Shown here piece by piece: positions 19,661-29,308 of a DNA stretch of 64,000 nucleotides; the first letter of the stretch is position 1; each line of letters opens with the position of its first letter. The DNA is from Sneathiella sp. P13V-1 (GTDB lineage Bacteria > Pseudomonadota > Alphaproteobacteria > Sneathiellales > Sneathiellaceae). Under the pieces are notes generated by a model that was given only the letters and a program-made list of their open reading frames with translations, was not told the DNA's origin and made no database searches. A program made the position numbers and the translations under genes. Location: assembly GCF_015143595.1 (NCBI RefSeq), contig NZ_WYEU01000002.1:434001-498000 (forward strand), written 5' to 3'.

Positions 19661-19685
19661 AAGGGCCCTTCGGGGCCCTTTTTTT
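19661..19685 (+). terminator. Rho-independent terminator of ndk
   Basis: A perfect 8-bp stem AAGGGCCC / GGGCCCTT closed by a TTCG tetraloop is followed by a T-run to 19685. It is 21 bp past the ndk stop and in the reverse sense could also serve the convergent bactofilin gene. Confidence 0.92.
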
Positions 19686-19706
19686 GTGCTTAAATCCAGT
19701 TGGACT

Positions 19707-20123
19707 TCATTTTTCAGCTGCGGCTTCTGCAGATTCAGCAAAATTTATAACCAGATCCGGGTTTTCTCTTGGTGTGTCGCTGTGACGACAGTGGCCGTCA
19801 ATTTTTGCACCAGGTTCAATTTGCAATGAACTGTTGGTAACGTCCCCTTTAACGCTGGCAGTCGCGCTAATTGCAACGTTGCAGCCCGTAATGTTACCAT
19901 CAACCTTACCGCGGATCGTTACATTGTCTGCATCAACATCACCCGTCACATGGGATGTTTCACCAATGGTTATTGTGGTGGCTTGAATATTGCCTTTAAC
20001 AATACCGTCAATCTGTACTTCACCGTCTGAGATCAGGTCGCCAGTAACAACCAGTCCTTTCGCGATGATGGAGGGCATGGTATCGCTAGACATATTTTTC
20101 TTGTCATTACCACTTGAAAACAT
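19707..20123 (-). CDS. Bactofilin (polymer-forming cytoskeletal protein)
   Basis: Short beta-helical protein that polymerises without nucleotide and often places wall enzymes. Residues about 18-120 show the repeated pattern of the bactofilin/DUF583 fold (GLVVTGDLISDGEVQIDG, VTGDVDADNVTIRG), with flexible ends. 138 aa is usual. A GGGGG site precedes the ATG. It lies 22 bp downstream of an M23 peptidase gene, the classic bactofilin partner, so the two probably shape the cell wall together. Confidence 0.92.
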   Translation of the reverse strand: MFSSGNDKKNMSSDTMPSIIAKGLVVTGDLISDGEVQIDGIVKGNIQATTITIGETSHVTGDVDADNVTIRGKVDGNITGCNVAISATASVKGDVTNSSLQIEPGAKIDGHCRHSDTPRENPDLVINFAESAEAAAEK

Positions 20124-20145
20124 CGATACCCCCGTCGTTTAGTTA

Positions 20146-21600
20146 CTAATCAGTTGAGACGCTATCTGTTTTAAACGCGTAATTTCCGGCTTTAAAGAAA
20201 TTCGCTGGATTGAGTGTCTTGTCATTGTACCAGATTTCATAATGTACATGACGTCCGGTACTGCGTCCACTTGATCCCATTGTACCGATTTTTGTCCGGA
20301 AATTAACGGTATCGCCCTTTTTGACGTGGATACGTTTCATATGGCCGTATTTTGTTTTGAAGCCTTGTCCGTGATCGATTTCAACCATCAGGCCGTAAGG
20401 GCCATATCGACCGGCTTTAATCACCTTACCCGGTGCAGTCGCCAGAATTTTCGTATTTTTGGGACCGCTAATATCAATACCGGAGTGGAACGCTTTGCGT
20501 TTGGTCACGGGGTCACTGCGTTGGCCGTAGCTTGAAGAAACATATCCCCGATCCGTTGGGCGGGCGAGTGGGATGTTCTTCATGATTTTGTTGAGTGTAT
20601 TCCAGCGGGCGAGGCTCGCTTCCATTTTTTGGGCGTCTTCGTAATATTGCTGTTCTTTCTCCAGCAATTCACCAGTTTGAGACACACCGTGCAGTGGGCC
20701 GCCAATACCTTCGATGTTATCAGGCGCCAGGATTTTGTCAGGATCCAGACCGGTAAGAGTAATCGTTTCATGCAAAGCATCTATACCAAGTTCGGCTTGC
20801 GCGTGAACTCTTTCAATTAACGCTTTGTTTTCAGTTGAAATTTTTGACAAACGATTTTTCAAAGACGCCACTTCATTATGAAGGTTTTCAAGCGTGCTTT
20901 CTTTCTCCAGACGTTCTTTATCGTATGTTGTCAGCTTGCGTTTCGTCTGCTGCAGCTCGTTGTAGATTTCATCTTTAGTAGATTGGAAAATCTGCAGTTC
21001 GCGTTTCAACGAAGTAAGTTTTTTCTGGGCGATCAGTTTGGCTTCAGCCTGCTGATCCCGCTCTTCTGTCGTTTGATATAACTTCTTTGTTACACGCGTG
21101 ATTTCCAGCGACAGATCTTCGCTCCGCAGATTAGTATGCTGTAAGCGGGATGACAGCATATCAATTCGATCTTCAAGATCTTTGGCATATTGATCACGGC
21201 TGCTCAGGTCAGTCGCCGTCTTTTGCAGGTTTTGAGTAGCGGCCTGCAGTGTTTTTTCCAAATTCTGACGCTGGTTCAGAATATCTTCCAAGCGAGTATA
21301 TTGTTGATCCAGTTCGTTTTTAGTGATTTTAAGGCTGGCTTTGGTGTGAAGAAGGTTTGAGGAAACACTTCTCACCTTATCCTGGAGCTCGGTAAGTTGC
21401 TGATCCCGAAAATCGACCTGATCGGAAAGGTCGATAACTTTGAAGCTGAGGGTACCAACAAGAGCAATCAATGAAACACCGCAAACGGCTGCTGCGATCT
21501 GCTTCTTTTTCCCCAAATTAAGATAGGTGGGGGTTCCGTTTTGGCTGATGATAATTTGCCGATCGGAAAAGGCCCGTTCTAAAACAGGTATCTTCTTCAT
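20146..21600 (-). CDS. M23 (LytM-type) metallopeptidase with coiled coil
   Basis: Probable cell-wall endopeptidase. The ATG at 21600 (MKKIPVLE) has a GGGGGAG ribosome site; a start 12 codons earlier lacks one. Order: short cytoplasmic tail, membrane helix (about 34-55), long coiled coil (about 60-290) and a C-terminal M23 domain whose zinc ligands look complete (HSGIDIS, then KYGHM, then HVHYEIW). It is therefore likely an active hydrolase rather than an EnvC-like activator. The bactofilin gene follows in the same operon. Confidence 0.92.
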   Translation of the reverse strand: MKKIPVLERAFSDRQIIISQNGTPTYLNLGKKKQIAAAVCGVSLIALVGTLSFKVIDLSDQVDFRDQQLTELQDKVRSVSSNLLHTKASLKITKNELDQQYTRLEDILNQRQNLEKTLQAATQNLQKTATDLSSRDQYAKDLEDRIDMLSSRLQHTNLRSEDLSLEITRVTKKLYQTTEERDQQAEAKLIAQKKLTSLKRELQIFQSTKDEIYNELQQTKRKLTTYDKERLEKESTLENLHNEVASLKNRLSKISTENKALIERVHAQAELGIDALHETITLTGLDPDKILAPDNIEGIGGPLHGVSQTGELLEKEQQYYEDAQKMEASLARWNTLNKIMKNIPLARPTDRGYVSSSYGQRSDPVTKRKAFHSGIDISGPKNTKILATAPGKVIKAGRYGPYGLMVEIDHGQGFKTKYGHMKRIHVKKGDTVNFRTKIGTMGSSGRSTGRHVHYEIWYNDKTLNPANFFKAGNYAFKTDSVSTD

Positions 21601-21712
21601 CAACGCTCCCCCAAAACCCTTAAATTGATGGCTCAAAATCAGGGGCTTTATTAAACTGATTTTTAGCCAAAACTCAACGTGGCAAGTGATGAAAATTAAG
21701 GATGAATTGACT

Positions 21713-22510
21713 CTAGTTTTTGGCGCTCAAGGGTAAATAATAGTCAGGTGTGAGGTCGGCTTCAGTTCGCGCTTCTTCGTTAAAGGGTGGTTTTAAAAGG
21801 CCTCTGAAGTTTTCACGGACAAGTTTTTGCCAATATTCGCGTGGGCTTTCACCCAGCTTTCCGCAAAGGAAATGGAACCAGCGGTTGCCTGTAGCAACAT
21901 GTCCAATTTCCTCTGTTAAGATAATTTTAAGGATATCGATGCTCGCAAAATCCTCCATTTTTGCGAATCGCTCGATCATTCCGGGGGTCACATCAAGACC
22001 TCTAGCCTCCAGAACCATCGGAACAACAGCAAGTCTGGCGCAGATATCATGGCGGGTATCGTATGCCGCTTCCCAAAGCCCGTTATGGGCGGGGAAGTCG
22101 CCATATTTATATCCCAGCTTTTCAACGCGCGCTGACAGAAGGCGAAAATGCTTTCCTTCTTCTGCGCCCACTTTTACCCAATCGTCGAAAAACTCGCGCG
22201 GCATTTCACTGTCACTGAAGCGCGCTATGACATCCCAAGCCAGATCAATTGCATTGAGTTCGATATGAAGAACGGCATGAAGAAGGGTTGCGCGTGCCTT
22301 TTCAGATTTGCCGCGTCTTTTGGGCATCTCTGTTGGCGGAAGCAGCTCTGGCTTTTCAGGTCTTGCGGGGCGGTCCGGTGGGGTGACTTTACCAACTTCC
22401 ATACTGCTGTCTGCCCACCAACGCTCCGCATATTGTTCGCTGAGGCGCGCTTTTTCTGCGGCGTCACTGGTGGACAGGATTTCTAGGGCAAAATCACAAA
22501 GGGTGGTCAT
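21713..22510 (-). CDS. DUF455 ferritin-like protein
   Basis: Member of the DUF455 family with a ferritin-like four-helix fold; the true substrate of the family is unknown. Metal-ligand type residues are seen in ELNAIDLAWD, EEGKHFRLLSARVEKLG and LTEEIGHVATGNRWF, the E...ExxH pattern of di-iron carboxylate proteins. 265 aa is typical. Its ATG overlaps the stop of the peroxiredoxin gene by one base (TAATG), so the two are coupled and may share a redox role. Confidence 0.88.
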   Translation of the reverse strand: MTTLCDFALEILSTSDAAEKARLSEQYAERWWADSSMEVGKVTPPDRPARPEKPELLPPTEMPKRRGKSEKARATLLHAVLHIELNAIDLAWDVIARFSDSEMPREFFDDWVKVGAEEGKHFRLLSARVEKLGYKYGDFPAHNGLWEAAYDTRHDICARLAVVPMVLEARGLDVTPGMIERFAKMEDFASIDILKIILTEEIGHVATGNRWFHFLCGKLGESPREYWQKLVRENFRGLLKPPFNEEARTEADLTPDYYLPLSAKN

Positions 22511-22968
22511 TAAAGTGCTTTTGCAGCCTCCAGAACAGCGTCTGCGTGGCCTTTCACCTTCACTTTGCGCCAGACATTGCGAACAGTGCCTTCTGCGTCA
22601 ATCAGGAAGGTAGCGCGCTCAATACCCATATATTTGCGGCCATACATGTTTTTCTCGACCCAAACGCCGAAAGCTTCGCAAAACTCAGTGCCTTCATCAC
22701 TCGCCAGAATGACATCCAGTTCCTGTTTATTCCGGAAATTTTCATGACGCTTTAGGCTGTCTTTGGAAACCCCGATGATTTTAACACCAAGAGCATCAAA
22801 TTCGGATTTCAGTGCTGTAAAATCCTTTGCTTCATTTGTGCAGCCTGGTGTGCTGTCTTTTGGGTAGAAGTAGATTATGTAGGGACTTCCCATCAGGCTT
22901 TCATTGCTAACGTTTCCAACTGTATCCGTTGGCATGTCAAAAGCGACGACTTTTTGTCCTTCTTCCAT
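22510..22968 (-). CDS. bcp: Thioredoxin-dependent peroxiredoxin (BCP/PrxQ)
   Basis: Reduces hydrogen and lipid peroxides using thiols. The peroxidatic Cys43 lies in STPGCTNEAKD. The resolving cysteine found five residues later in E. coli BCP is replaced by Lys48, so this protein is either of the one-cysteine type or uses another cysteine such as that in EFCEAFG. 152 aa is normal. It is coupled to the downstream DUF455 gene. Confidence 0.93.
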   Translation of the reverse strand: MEEGQKVVAFDMPTDTVGNVSNESLMGSPYIIYFYPKDSTPGCTNEAKDFTALKSEFDALGVKIIGVSKDSLKRHENFRNKQELDVILASDEGTEFCEAFGVWVEKNMYGRKYMGIERATFLIDAEGTVRNVWRKVKVKGHADAVLEAAKAL

Positions 22969-23037
22969 TCTTGCTCTCCACTGTTTGTCTTTGCTGTTTG
23001 GTAGCAGCCGGGATTGATTAAAACAAGTTGTACGTTG

Positions 23038-26004
23038 CTACGCTTTTACAAGTTTGGAAAAAATTTGAGAAACTTTGTACTGCCTGTCTTGCAAATAGTC
23101 GCACAGCATTGGGAAGTCAGGTTGTCCACCTGCGATGGCCAATGCTTCTTTCAAAGCAATCGGGATGTCATCTGTCACCACACGGTCGTTCAAAGACAGT
23201 CGAATGAGACCTTGCAGATTGAGATAGAGTTTCATTGCAGAGGTTAAATCCCGTGCATCTTTTGGATCAATTAACCCTGCGTCGCCAAGTTTCTCCAAAG
23301 CACTGATTGTGTTTGGTTCCAGTATTTCAGGGTTGGTCGCACCATGACGCAATTTTAAGTACTGGCAGATAAATTCCAAATCCATCAAACCGCCTTCGTG
23401 GTGCTTTAACGCCCAATAAGGCTTTCCTTCATGTTCTTTTTGAAGCCGGCGGCGCATGTCCAAAAGATCATCAGTGATTTTTTCGGTATCACGTTTGGTC
23501 TGAAGGATGGCAGCCAGTTTATCAGCCGCTTGCTTCATCAAACTCGCGTCACCTGCAATCGGCCTCGCTCTCGTAAGGGCAAGATGTTCCCATGTCCAGG
23601 CCTCTTCCATGTAGTATTTTTCAAATCCGTCCAGTGGCAGGGCGATGGGGCCTGAATTTCCATGTGGCCGAAGGCGCATATCGACTTCATAAAGCGACCC
23701 TTCACCTGTGAGGGCGCTGATCGCATTGATAAATCGTTGGGAAAGGCGCGTGTAGTAAAGACCCGCTGGAATGGGTTTATCCCCATCGGTCATGATCCCT
23801 TCCTCAGGCGTGTCATAAATAAATATAAGATCCGCATCTGAGCGTGGGGTCATTTCTCGGCTACCAAGTTTTCCAGCTGCCAAAACGGCAAATCTTCCAT
23901 TTGGGATGCTGCCGTGACGAACCCCCAACTCGGCTTCCACCAGAGGGAGGAGGGCTTGCATGACGACCTCAGCCAGGGTGGTAAGGCAAGCACCAGCCGC
24001 GACCGTTGCTCCAAGTTCAGTGCCGTGATCAATGTTATCCAGAATTTGAACGCCAACCCGGAATTTCTGGTCTTTCGCCCAACGACGGCTGATATCCAGA
24101 ACATCCTGAAAATCCCGTCCAGTCGCGAGCATAACAGCAAGGTCATCTGCCAATGTTTGCCGGTCTTCCAGCGGTTCCATGAAGTCGGATGTGAGGACGC
24201 CGTCCAACAGTGTTGAGTTGGTGGAGAGGCGATCCGCAAGTTCTGGTGCCATTCCCATAATCTTGGCAACCAGATTCAAGAGGCTGGGATAGGCTGAAAA
24301 CAAAGAGAATAACTGCACACCGGCGGGGAGTTTTTTCAAGAACGCATCAAATCGTTTGAAGGCCGCATCCGGACTGGCTGTATCAGCAAGCGTTTCAAGA
24401 ATTTTTGGCATCAACTCCGTGAGCAATTGTTGCGCACGTGTTGTCCGTGTGGCGCGATACCGTCCATGATGCCATTCACGCACCGTCTGAGAGACCATTG
24501 CGGGCTCTTCAAAGCCAAGTTCCGCAATGGATTGAAGTGTTTCCGGATCGTCGTCGGACCCGGTGAAAACAAGGCGACCTGCTTTGCGTCCTTCTGTCTC
24601 TTCAAATTGGAAGAGGCGATCGTAATGCCCCTGAACGGTTTTTAATGTGCTTTCCAAAGTTTCCCTGAACTCTGCGGGATCATTATACCCCATAAACATA
24701 CCTAGACGATCCAGGTCATCCGGCCGATCAGGCAACAATTGGGTTTGCTCGTCATTGATCATCTGAAGGCGATGTTCAAGAGTTCTGAGGAAGATGTACG
24801 CCTTGTGCAGGTCGTCCCGCACATCTCCTTCGATATTTCCGTTTTCTGTTAGCAGATCCAGCGTTCCAAGGGTTGAGGAACTTCTGAGAGAAGGGTTTCG
24901 TCCACCTTCGATAAGTTGCTGGGTCTGGCAGAAAAATTCAATTTCCCGAATGCCGCCACGCCCGATTTTGATGTTATGACCATCAAGGGAGATTTTGGAA
25001 AAGCCTTTGTGAGTATGGATTTGCGATTTGATGGCCTGAATATCCGCAATAGCCGCGAAATCAAGAAACTTGCGCCATACAAAGGGGCGTAAGAATTCAG
25101 TAAACTCATGGCCGCAATTGATGTCACCGGCAATTGGACGTGCCTTAATCATAGCAGCTCGTTCCCAGTTCTGTCCCTGGCTTTCATAATATGTGTGTGC
25201 CGCAGCCAAAGGGAGCGCGAGAGGGGTGGCCCCGGGATCAGGGCGAAGCCTCAGATCGGTCCTGAAAACATATCCATCCTGAGTGCGTTCCTGCATCATC
25301 TTGACCAGGTTTCGTGTCAGACGGATAAAAAACTCATCCATGAATTTGCGACCCGTATAGACCACTTTTTCGCTATCATAGAGAACGATCAGGTCGATAT
25401 CGCTGGAATAGTTGAGCTCAAATGCTCCGAGTTTGCCCATGCCAAGAATGATCACCCCTGAATCGGGTGTTGGATCATCTGGGTTGCTCAGTTCAATGTC
25501 ACCTTTTTGATGGGCGTGAAATAATAGATGTGCAAGGCAGTGGTCTACAGCTGCGCCGGCAAAATCTGACAGAGTTTTGGTGATCTTTAGTAGTGGCCAT
25601 GCATTACCAATATCCGCTGTGGCTGTTAGCAGTGCGATACGTTTTTTTGCGACCCGCAGGGCTTTCATAATCTCGGTCATGCCAAGGGCAGGGGCGGCAT
25701 TGAGTTTCAAATCTTCATAGATTTTCTCTAATGCCTTTTCGCTACCTTTCTGCAGAAGATAGAGGAAGAAGGCCGGATCTGAAAATATGCACTGTGAAAG
25801 ATAAGGGCTGTTCCCGAATATCGCGTGAAGCAAATCGTTCGCAATCACAGAATTGCCCAATTCTGATCTTATATCTGACCAGTTATTAATTTCCGGCGCT
25901 AGAACCTCCCAGTTTTCCTGCCCAATCCGCAAATAGTCGTTGTTGGAGGGAAGAGGAAGGTTCTCAATTTCAGTGAGAAATGAAAATTCTTTGATTTCAG
26001 GCAT
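23038..26004 (-). CDS. glnE: Bifunctional glutamine synthetase adenylyltransferase/deadenylase GlnE
   Basis: Adenylylates and deadenylylates glutamine synthetase in response to PII proteins. Two nucleotidyltransferase domains lie in tandem: the N-terminal deadenylase has NYSSDIDLIVLYD, the C-terminal adenylylase has PRSDADLIFIYD, each with the Asp pair that binds metal. RGGIREIEFFCQTQQLI and a second like stretch (HEGGLMDLEFICQYLKL) mark the family. 988 aa is full length. The gene is divergent from the large AsmA-like gene, 100 bp away. Confidence 0.97.
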   Translation of the reverse strand: MPEIKEFSFLTEIENLPLPSNNDYLRIGQENWEVLAPEINNWSDIRSELGNSVIANDLLHAIFGNSPYLSQCIFSDPAFFLYLLQKGSEKALEKIYEDLKLNAAPALGMTEIMKALRVAKKRIALLTATADIGNAWPLLKITKTLSDFAGAAVDHCLAHLLFHAHQKGDIELSNPDDPTPDSGVIILGMGKLGAFELNYSSDIDLIVLYDSEKVVYTGRKFMDEFFIRLTRNLVKMMQERTQDGYVFRTDLRLRPDPGATPLALPLAAAHTYYESQGQNWERAAMIKARPIAGDINCGHEFTEFLRPFVWRKFLDFAAIADIQAIKSQIHTHKGFSKISLDGHNIKIGRGGIREIEFFCQTQQLIEGGRNPSLRSSSTLGTLDLLTENGNIEGDVRDDLHKAYIFLRTLEHRLQMINDEQTQLLPDRPDDLDRLGMFMGYNDPAEFRETLESTLKTVQGHYDRLFQFEETEGRKAGRLVFTGSDDDPETLQSIAELGFEEPAMVSQTVREWHHGRYRATRTTRAQQLLTELMPKILETLADTASPDAAFKRFDAFLKKLPAGVQLFSLFSAYPSLLNLVAKIMGMAPELADRLSTNSTLLDGVLTSDFMEPLEDRQTLADDLAVMLATGRDFQDVLDISRRWAKDQKFRVGVQILDNIDHGTELGATVAAGACLTTLAEVVMQALLPLVEAELGVRHGSIPNGRFAVLAAGKLGSREMTPRSDADLIFIYDTPEEGIMTDGDKPIPAGLYYTRLSQRFINAISALTGEGSLYEVDMRLRPHGNSGPIALPLDGFEKYYMEEAWTWEHLALTRARPIAGDASLMKQAADKLAAILQTKRDTEKITDDLLDMRRRLQKEHEGKPYWALKHHEGGLMDLEFICQYLKLRHGATNPEILEPNTISALEKLGDAGLIDPKDARDLTSAMKLYLNLQGLIRLSLNDRVVTDDIPIALKEALAIAGGQPDFPMLCDYLQDRQYKVSQIFSKLVKA

Positions 26005-26104
26005 ATCTATTGATCCAAAAGTTGGTCATAGCATAATGTATCAATGATCAGTCACCGGGCTTTGATAACGGTCAACCTTGTTCTTTAAATGTGAATAACA
26101 CGAA

Positions 26105-29100
26105 TTGATAAAAACAACGTCAAAAATACTATTTCGCACGATATTAAGTGTCGTTGTTCTGGCAGTCGTGATCATCGCCGTTGTCATTGGTGCTGTAAGC
26201 CGTGGTCCTGTGTCATTGGCTTTTATGACCCCGTACCTTTCTGAAGTGCTGGTGGAACAATATCCCAAACTGGATTTGCAATTTGATGATTTGCAGATGC
26301 TTTGGGATGGTCGCGATAAAAATATGGTTTTTGCGGTCACGAACCTGTCCGTTGGCCGGGAAGGTGAGAAGGTTGCATTTGTTCCGCAAGTCACCGTAAC
26401 GTTTAGTCGTAAAGCACTGATAAACAAGAAAATTGCGCCGTCCGGATTAGAGTTCGAAGGGCTTAACGTACGTCTTCGCCGGGATCATGAAGGGTCGGTA
26501 AAACTTGGCTATAGTTATGGTGAAGTTGAACGGACAGAGCAAGTTGACGCGTCACAAAATGAAAAATCCAGTGCGGATACAGAGACCCTGCACCGTTTGC
26601 TGGCAGGCCTAGGCCAGCAAAGTGAAAGTGATGATTTAACAGCTTATCTGCAGCGGTTGGAGATATACAGATCTGAAATTCAGATTGACGATGATAAGCT
26701 GGGAAAAAGCTGGAAAATATCCTCCGCTGACGTTGTGATTTGGAGTTCGGATGAAGGGGTAAATGGTCATATCAACGGTAAAATTGGACTTGGTGGGGAG
26801 CAAATTGAGCTTGTGGCCAACACAGTATATGACCGCAAAGAAAGAACCACAACTCTTGCATCCAATATTCAGGATTTCCCTGTCAGCCTATTAGCGGCCG
26901 AAATCCCAGATCTTGAGATACTGTCCGGAGTAAGCCTCGTCACTTCAGGGGATATTCACCTTTCCATTGATGAAAACTTCACCCCCATCCAAGTTGGCTT
27001 CAATCTTGGGGTTGGAGAAGGAATAATTGATATTCCTGACCTCTATAAAAAGCCACTCCAAATTCGTAGTGCTACTTTCGAAGGTCACAGTATGTTCCCG
27101 TTCAACGGGGTCAATATCAATAAGGCAAATATAGTAACCGTTGGGCCAACAGTCGATTTAGCCGGTAGTTTCTCGCAAAGTGAAGATGGATTGGCACTTT
27201 CTTTGGAAGGTGGCATCAAGGGGCTAAAAACAGATGATCTTGGTCTTTATTGGCCCTATTCGGCGGCGGTAGACGGATATAACTGGGTTACGGCGCGTAT
27301 TCGGGATGGCATTACAAAAGATGTGAAATTCCTGGTGGATTTGCAGCCAGAAATGCTCAAAAGCGGTAAAATTCCAGATGAAGCGATTAAGTTAGAGTTT
27401 GCCTTTGATGGCCTTTCCACCAACTATTTCCCACCGCTTCCCAAAGTGACAGACATCTCCGGTGAAGCGGTTCTGACGGCAACAAAAATCCACCTTTACG
27501 ATTTGACCGGTAAATTGCAGGACATGACTGTCAGCAGTGGTGACGTGCTGATTTACGATTTTGATAAACCCGATCAGATGGCGGATATCACGGTGACGGT
27601 TGAAGGTCAGAACAAAAGCATCTTTGGCTTTCTGGACAAAAAGCCTCTGGAACTTGTAAGGGATTTTGGTATCCAGCCCGAACAGATGACAGGTGTTGGG
27701 AAGGTTACTGCACAATTTGTCTTTCCGCTTAAAGACGATCTTTTGCTTCAGCAGGTGCAATATGAAGCGAAAGGTCAGTTTGCGGATGCGTTAATTCCGG
27801 ATGTGTATGACGAGTACGATGTCACCAATGGTAATTTTGCGGCTCTGGTAACACCAGAGAAGCTGACTGTTAAGGGGCAGGGGAAACTTGCGGATATCCC
27901 TTCAGATATTTCGTTTCAGGCGTGGTTAAATGGAAAACAAAAAGGTCAGCGCCGTTATGAGGTGCAAGCCAGCCTGAGTGACAAAGACCGTCTGGCCCTA
28001 GGACAGCCGAACGCTGATTTCTTGAAGGGGAACGTGGATACCTCATTGGTATTGAATGTTATTGGAGATGGCACTGCCAACGGCCTTGTGACGATGAACC
28101 TTTTGGAGGCTTCTATTGAGGTTCCTGATCTCAGAATAAGCAAACCGATCGGTGTTGCCGGGCATATTGGCACTCAGTTTTCAGTGAGCACGGGCGGAAA
28201 TACAGAGTTCACAAACATCCGAATGGTTTCTGAAACTCTTGAGTTTAATGGGAATGCCACGCTGGACGCGCAGGGACTTGTACAACTTACCGCAAAAAGA
28301 CTGCAATTTAGTGGAAATGATCTAGGACTTCAGGTCATTCGGAATAATCAGGATAGCTACACGGCCAATTTACGAGGGGAATATTTCGACCTTCGCCCCT
28401 ATATCGTGGAAAATTATTCACTGAACGAAGGTAAGGCAGAAGCTAGAAAAGAGGACAAAACACCTGATGTACTGCTCAACCTGACAATGAAGAAAGTCCA
28501 AATGGATGGGGATGTCTTCATTGAGAATGTGAACGGATATGTTGATTACGCGAATAATGTTATCCGCCAAAGCAATGTAGAAGGCCTTCTGAACGGTAAG
28601 AACAAGCTGGTTTTCGATATGACGCAAAGTCTGAAGGGGCGTCATATGGAGTTTAAGACGGATCACGCCGGGCTATTGCTGCAAGGGTTGGATATCTATG
28701 ATAACGCGCGCGAGGGAGAAGTTGTTATCAAAGCGGATATTGATGACACACAAGAGGAAAGTGTCGCCAAGGGTTGGGTGGACATGAAAGAGATCCGCAT
28801 CGTTAATGCTCCCGTTTTGAGCCGCATTCTCACTGTTGGATCTTTGGGCGGTATTGTGGAACTTCTGGAAGGTGACGGGATGACTTTTGCCACGGTTGAA
28901 GGGCCCTTTACCTATACAAACGGAGTGATTGAGACCAAAAATTTCAGGGCTGTAGGGTCCATTGGAATTACATTCTCTGGCAAAGTGGATCAAAAAAGTG
29001 GATCGCTTGATGCCTTCGGTACGGTTATTCCATCTTATACACTTAACTCCATGCTCGGCAATATTCCGCTTTTAGGCCGCTTACTTGTTGGTCGAGAAGG

Positions 29101-29293
29101 AGAGGGAATTTTCGGTTTCTCTTACCGTGTAGAGGGTACCAGTGAGGATCCGAAAATTTTCGTAAATCCTGTATCCGCGTTGGCACCGGGTATCTTGAGA
29201 CGCATGTTCTTTGAGCCTTGGACTGGCGCTGGAGATGCTGACCCGAGTATTCCTGACTATCCAGGAAAAGGGGACGAGTCACCTAGACAGTAA
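26105..29293 (+). CDS. YhdP/AsmA-like envelope protein (DUF3971 and AsmA-like C-terminal)
   Basis: Giant (1062 aa) membrane-anchored periplasmic protein of the AsmA-like group, whose members bridge the periplasm and move phospholipids to the outer membrane. One N-terminal helix (about 9-30) is followed by repeated beta-rich DUF3971/AsmA-type segments; the end (GSLGGIVELLEGDGMTF, IPSYTLNSMLGNIPLLGRLL) is the diagnostic AsmA-like C-terminal domain. The only start that keeps the membrane helix is TTG 26105, nine bases past an in-frame stop. Assignment to YhdP rather than TamB-like proteins rests on that C-terminus. Confidence 0.88.
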   Translation: MIKTTSKILFRTILSVVVLAVVIIAVVIGAVSRGPVSLAFMTPYLSEVLVEQYPKLDLQFDDLQMLWDGRDKNMVFAVTNLSVGREGEKVAFVPQVTVTFSRKALINKKIAPSGLEFEGLNVRLRRDHEGSVKLGYSYGEVERTEQVDASQNEKSSADTETLHRLLAGLGQQSESDDLTAYLQRLEIYRSEIQIDDDKLGKSWKISSADVVIWSSDEGVNGHINGKIGLGGEQIELVANTVYDRKERTTTLASNIQDFPVSLLAAEIPDLEILSGVSLVTSGDIHLSIDENFTPIQVGFNLGVGEGIIDIPDLYKKPLQIRSATFEGHSMFPFNGVNINKANIVTVGPTVDLAGSFSQSEDGLALSLEGGIKGLKTDDLGLYWPYSAAVDGYNWVTARIRDGITKDVKFLVDLQPEMLKSGKIPDEAIKLEFAFDGLSTNYFPPLPKVTDISGEAVLTATKIHLYDLTGKLQDMTVSSGDVLIYDFDKPDQMADITVTVEGQNKSIFGFLDKKPLELVRDFGIQPEQMTGVGKVTAQFVFPLKDDLLLQQVQYEAKGQFADALIPDVYDEYDVTNGNFAALVTPEKLTVKGQGKLADIPSDISFQAWLNGKQKGQRRYEVQASLSDKDRLALGQPNADFLKGNVDTSLVLNVIGDGTANGLVTMNLLEASIEVPDLRISKPIGVAGHIGTQFSVSTGGNTEFTNIRMVSETLEFNGNATLDAQGLVQLTAKRLQFSGNDLGLQVIRNNQDSYTANLRGEYFDLRPYIVENYSLNEGKAEARKEDKTPDVLLNLTMKKVQMDGDVFIENVNGYVDYANNVIRQSNVEGLLNGKNKLVFDMTQSLKGRHMEFKTDHAGLLLQGLDIYDNAREGEVVIKADIDDTQEESVAKGWVDMKEIRIVNAPVLSRILTVGSLGGIVELLEGDGMTFATVEGPFTYTNGVIETKNFRAVGSIGITFSGKVDQKSGSLDAFGTVIPSYTLNSMLGNIPLLGRLLVGREGEGIFGFSYRVEGTSEDPKIFVNPVSALAPGILRRMFFEPWTGAGDADPSIPDYPGKGDESPRQ

Positions 29294-29301
29294 TCGTCCC
29301 C
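29270..29301. terminator. Inverted repeat at AsmA-like/tyrS convergent ends
   Basis: GGGGACGA (29270-29277) and TCGTCCCC (29294-29301) make a perfect 8-bp stem with a 16-base loop that spans the stop codon of the AsmA-like gene. No T-run follows, so termination is possible but not certain. Confidence 0.45.
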
Positions 29302-29308
29302 GTTAGTA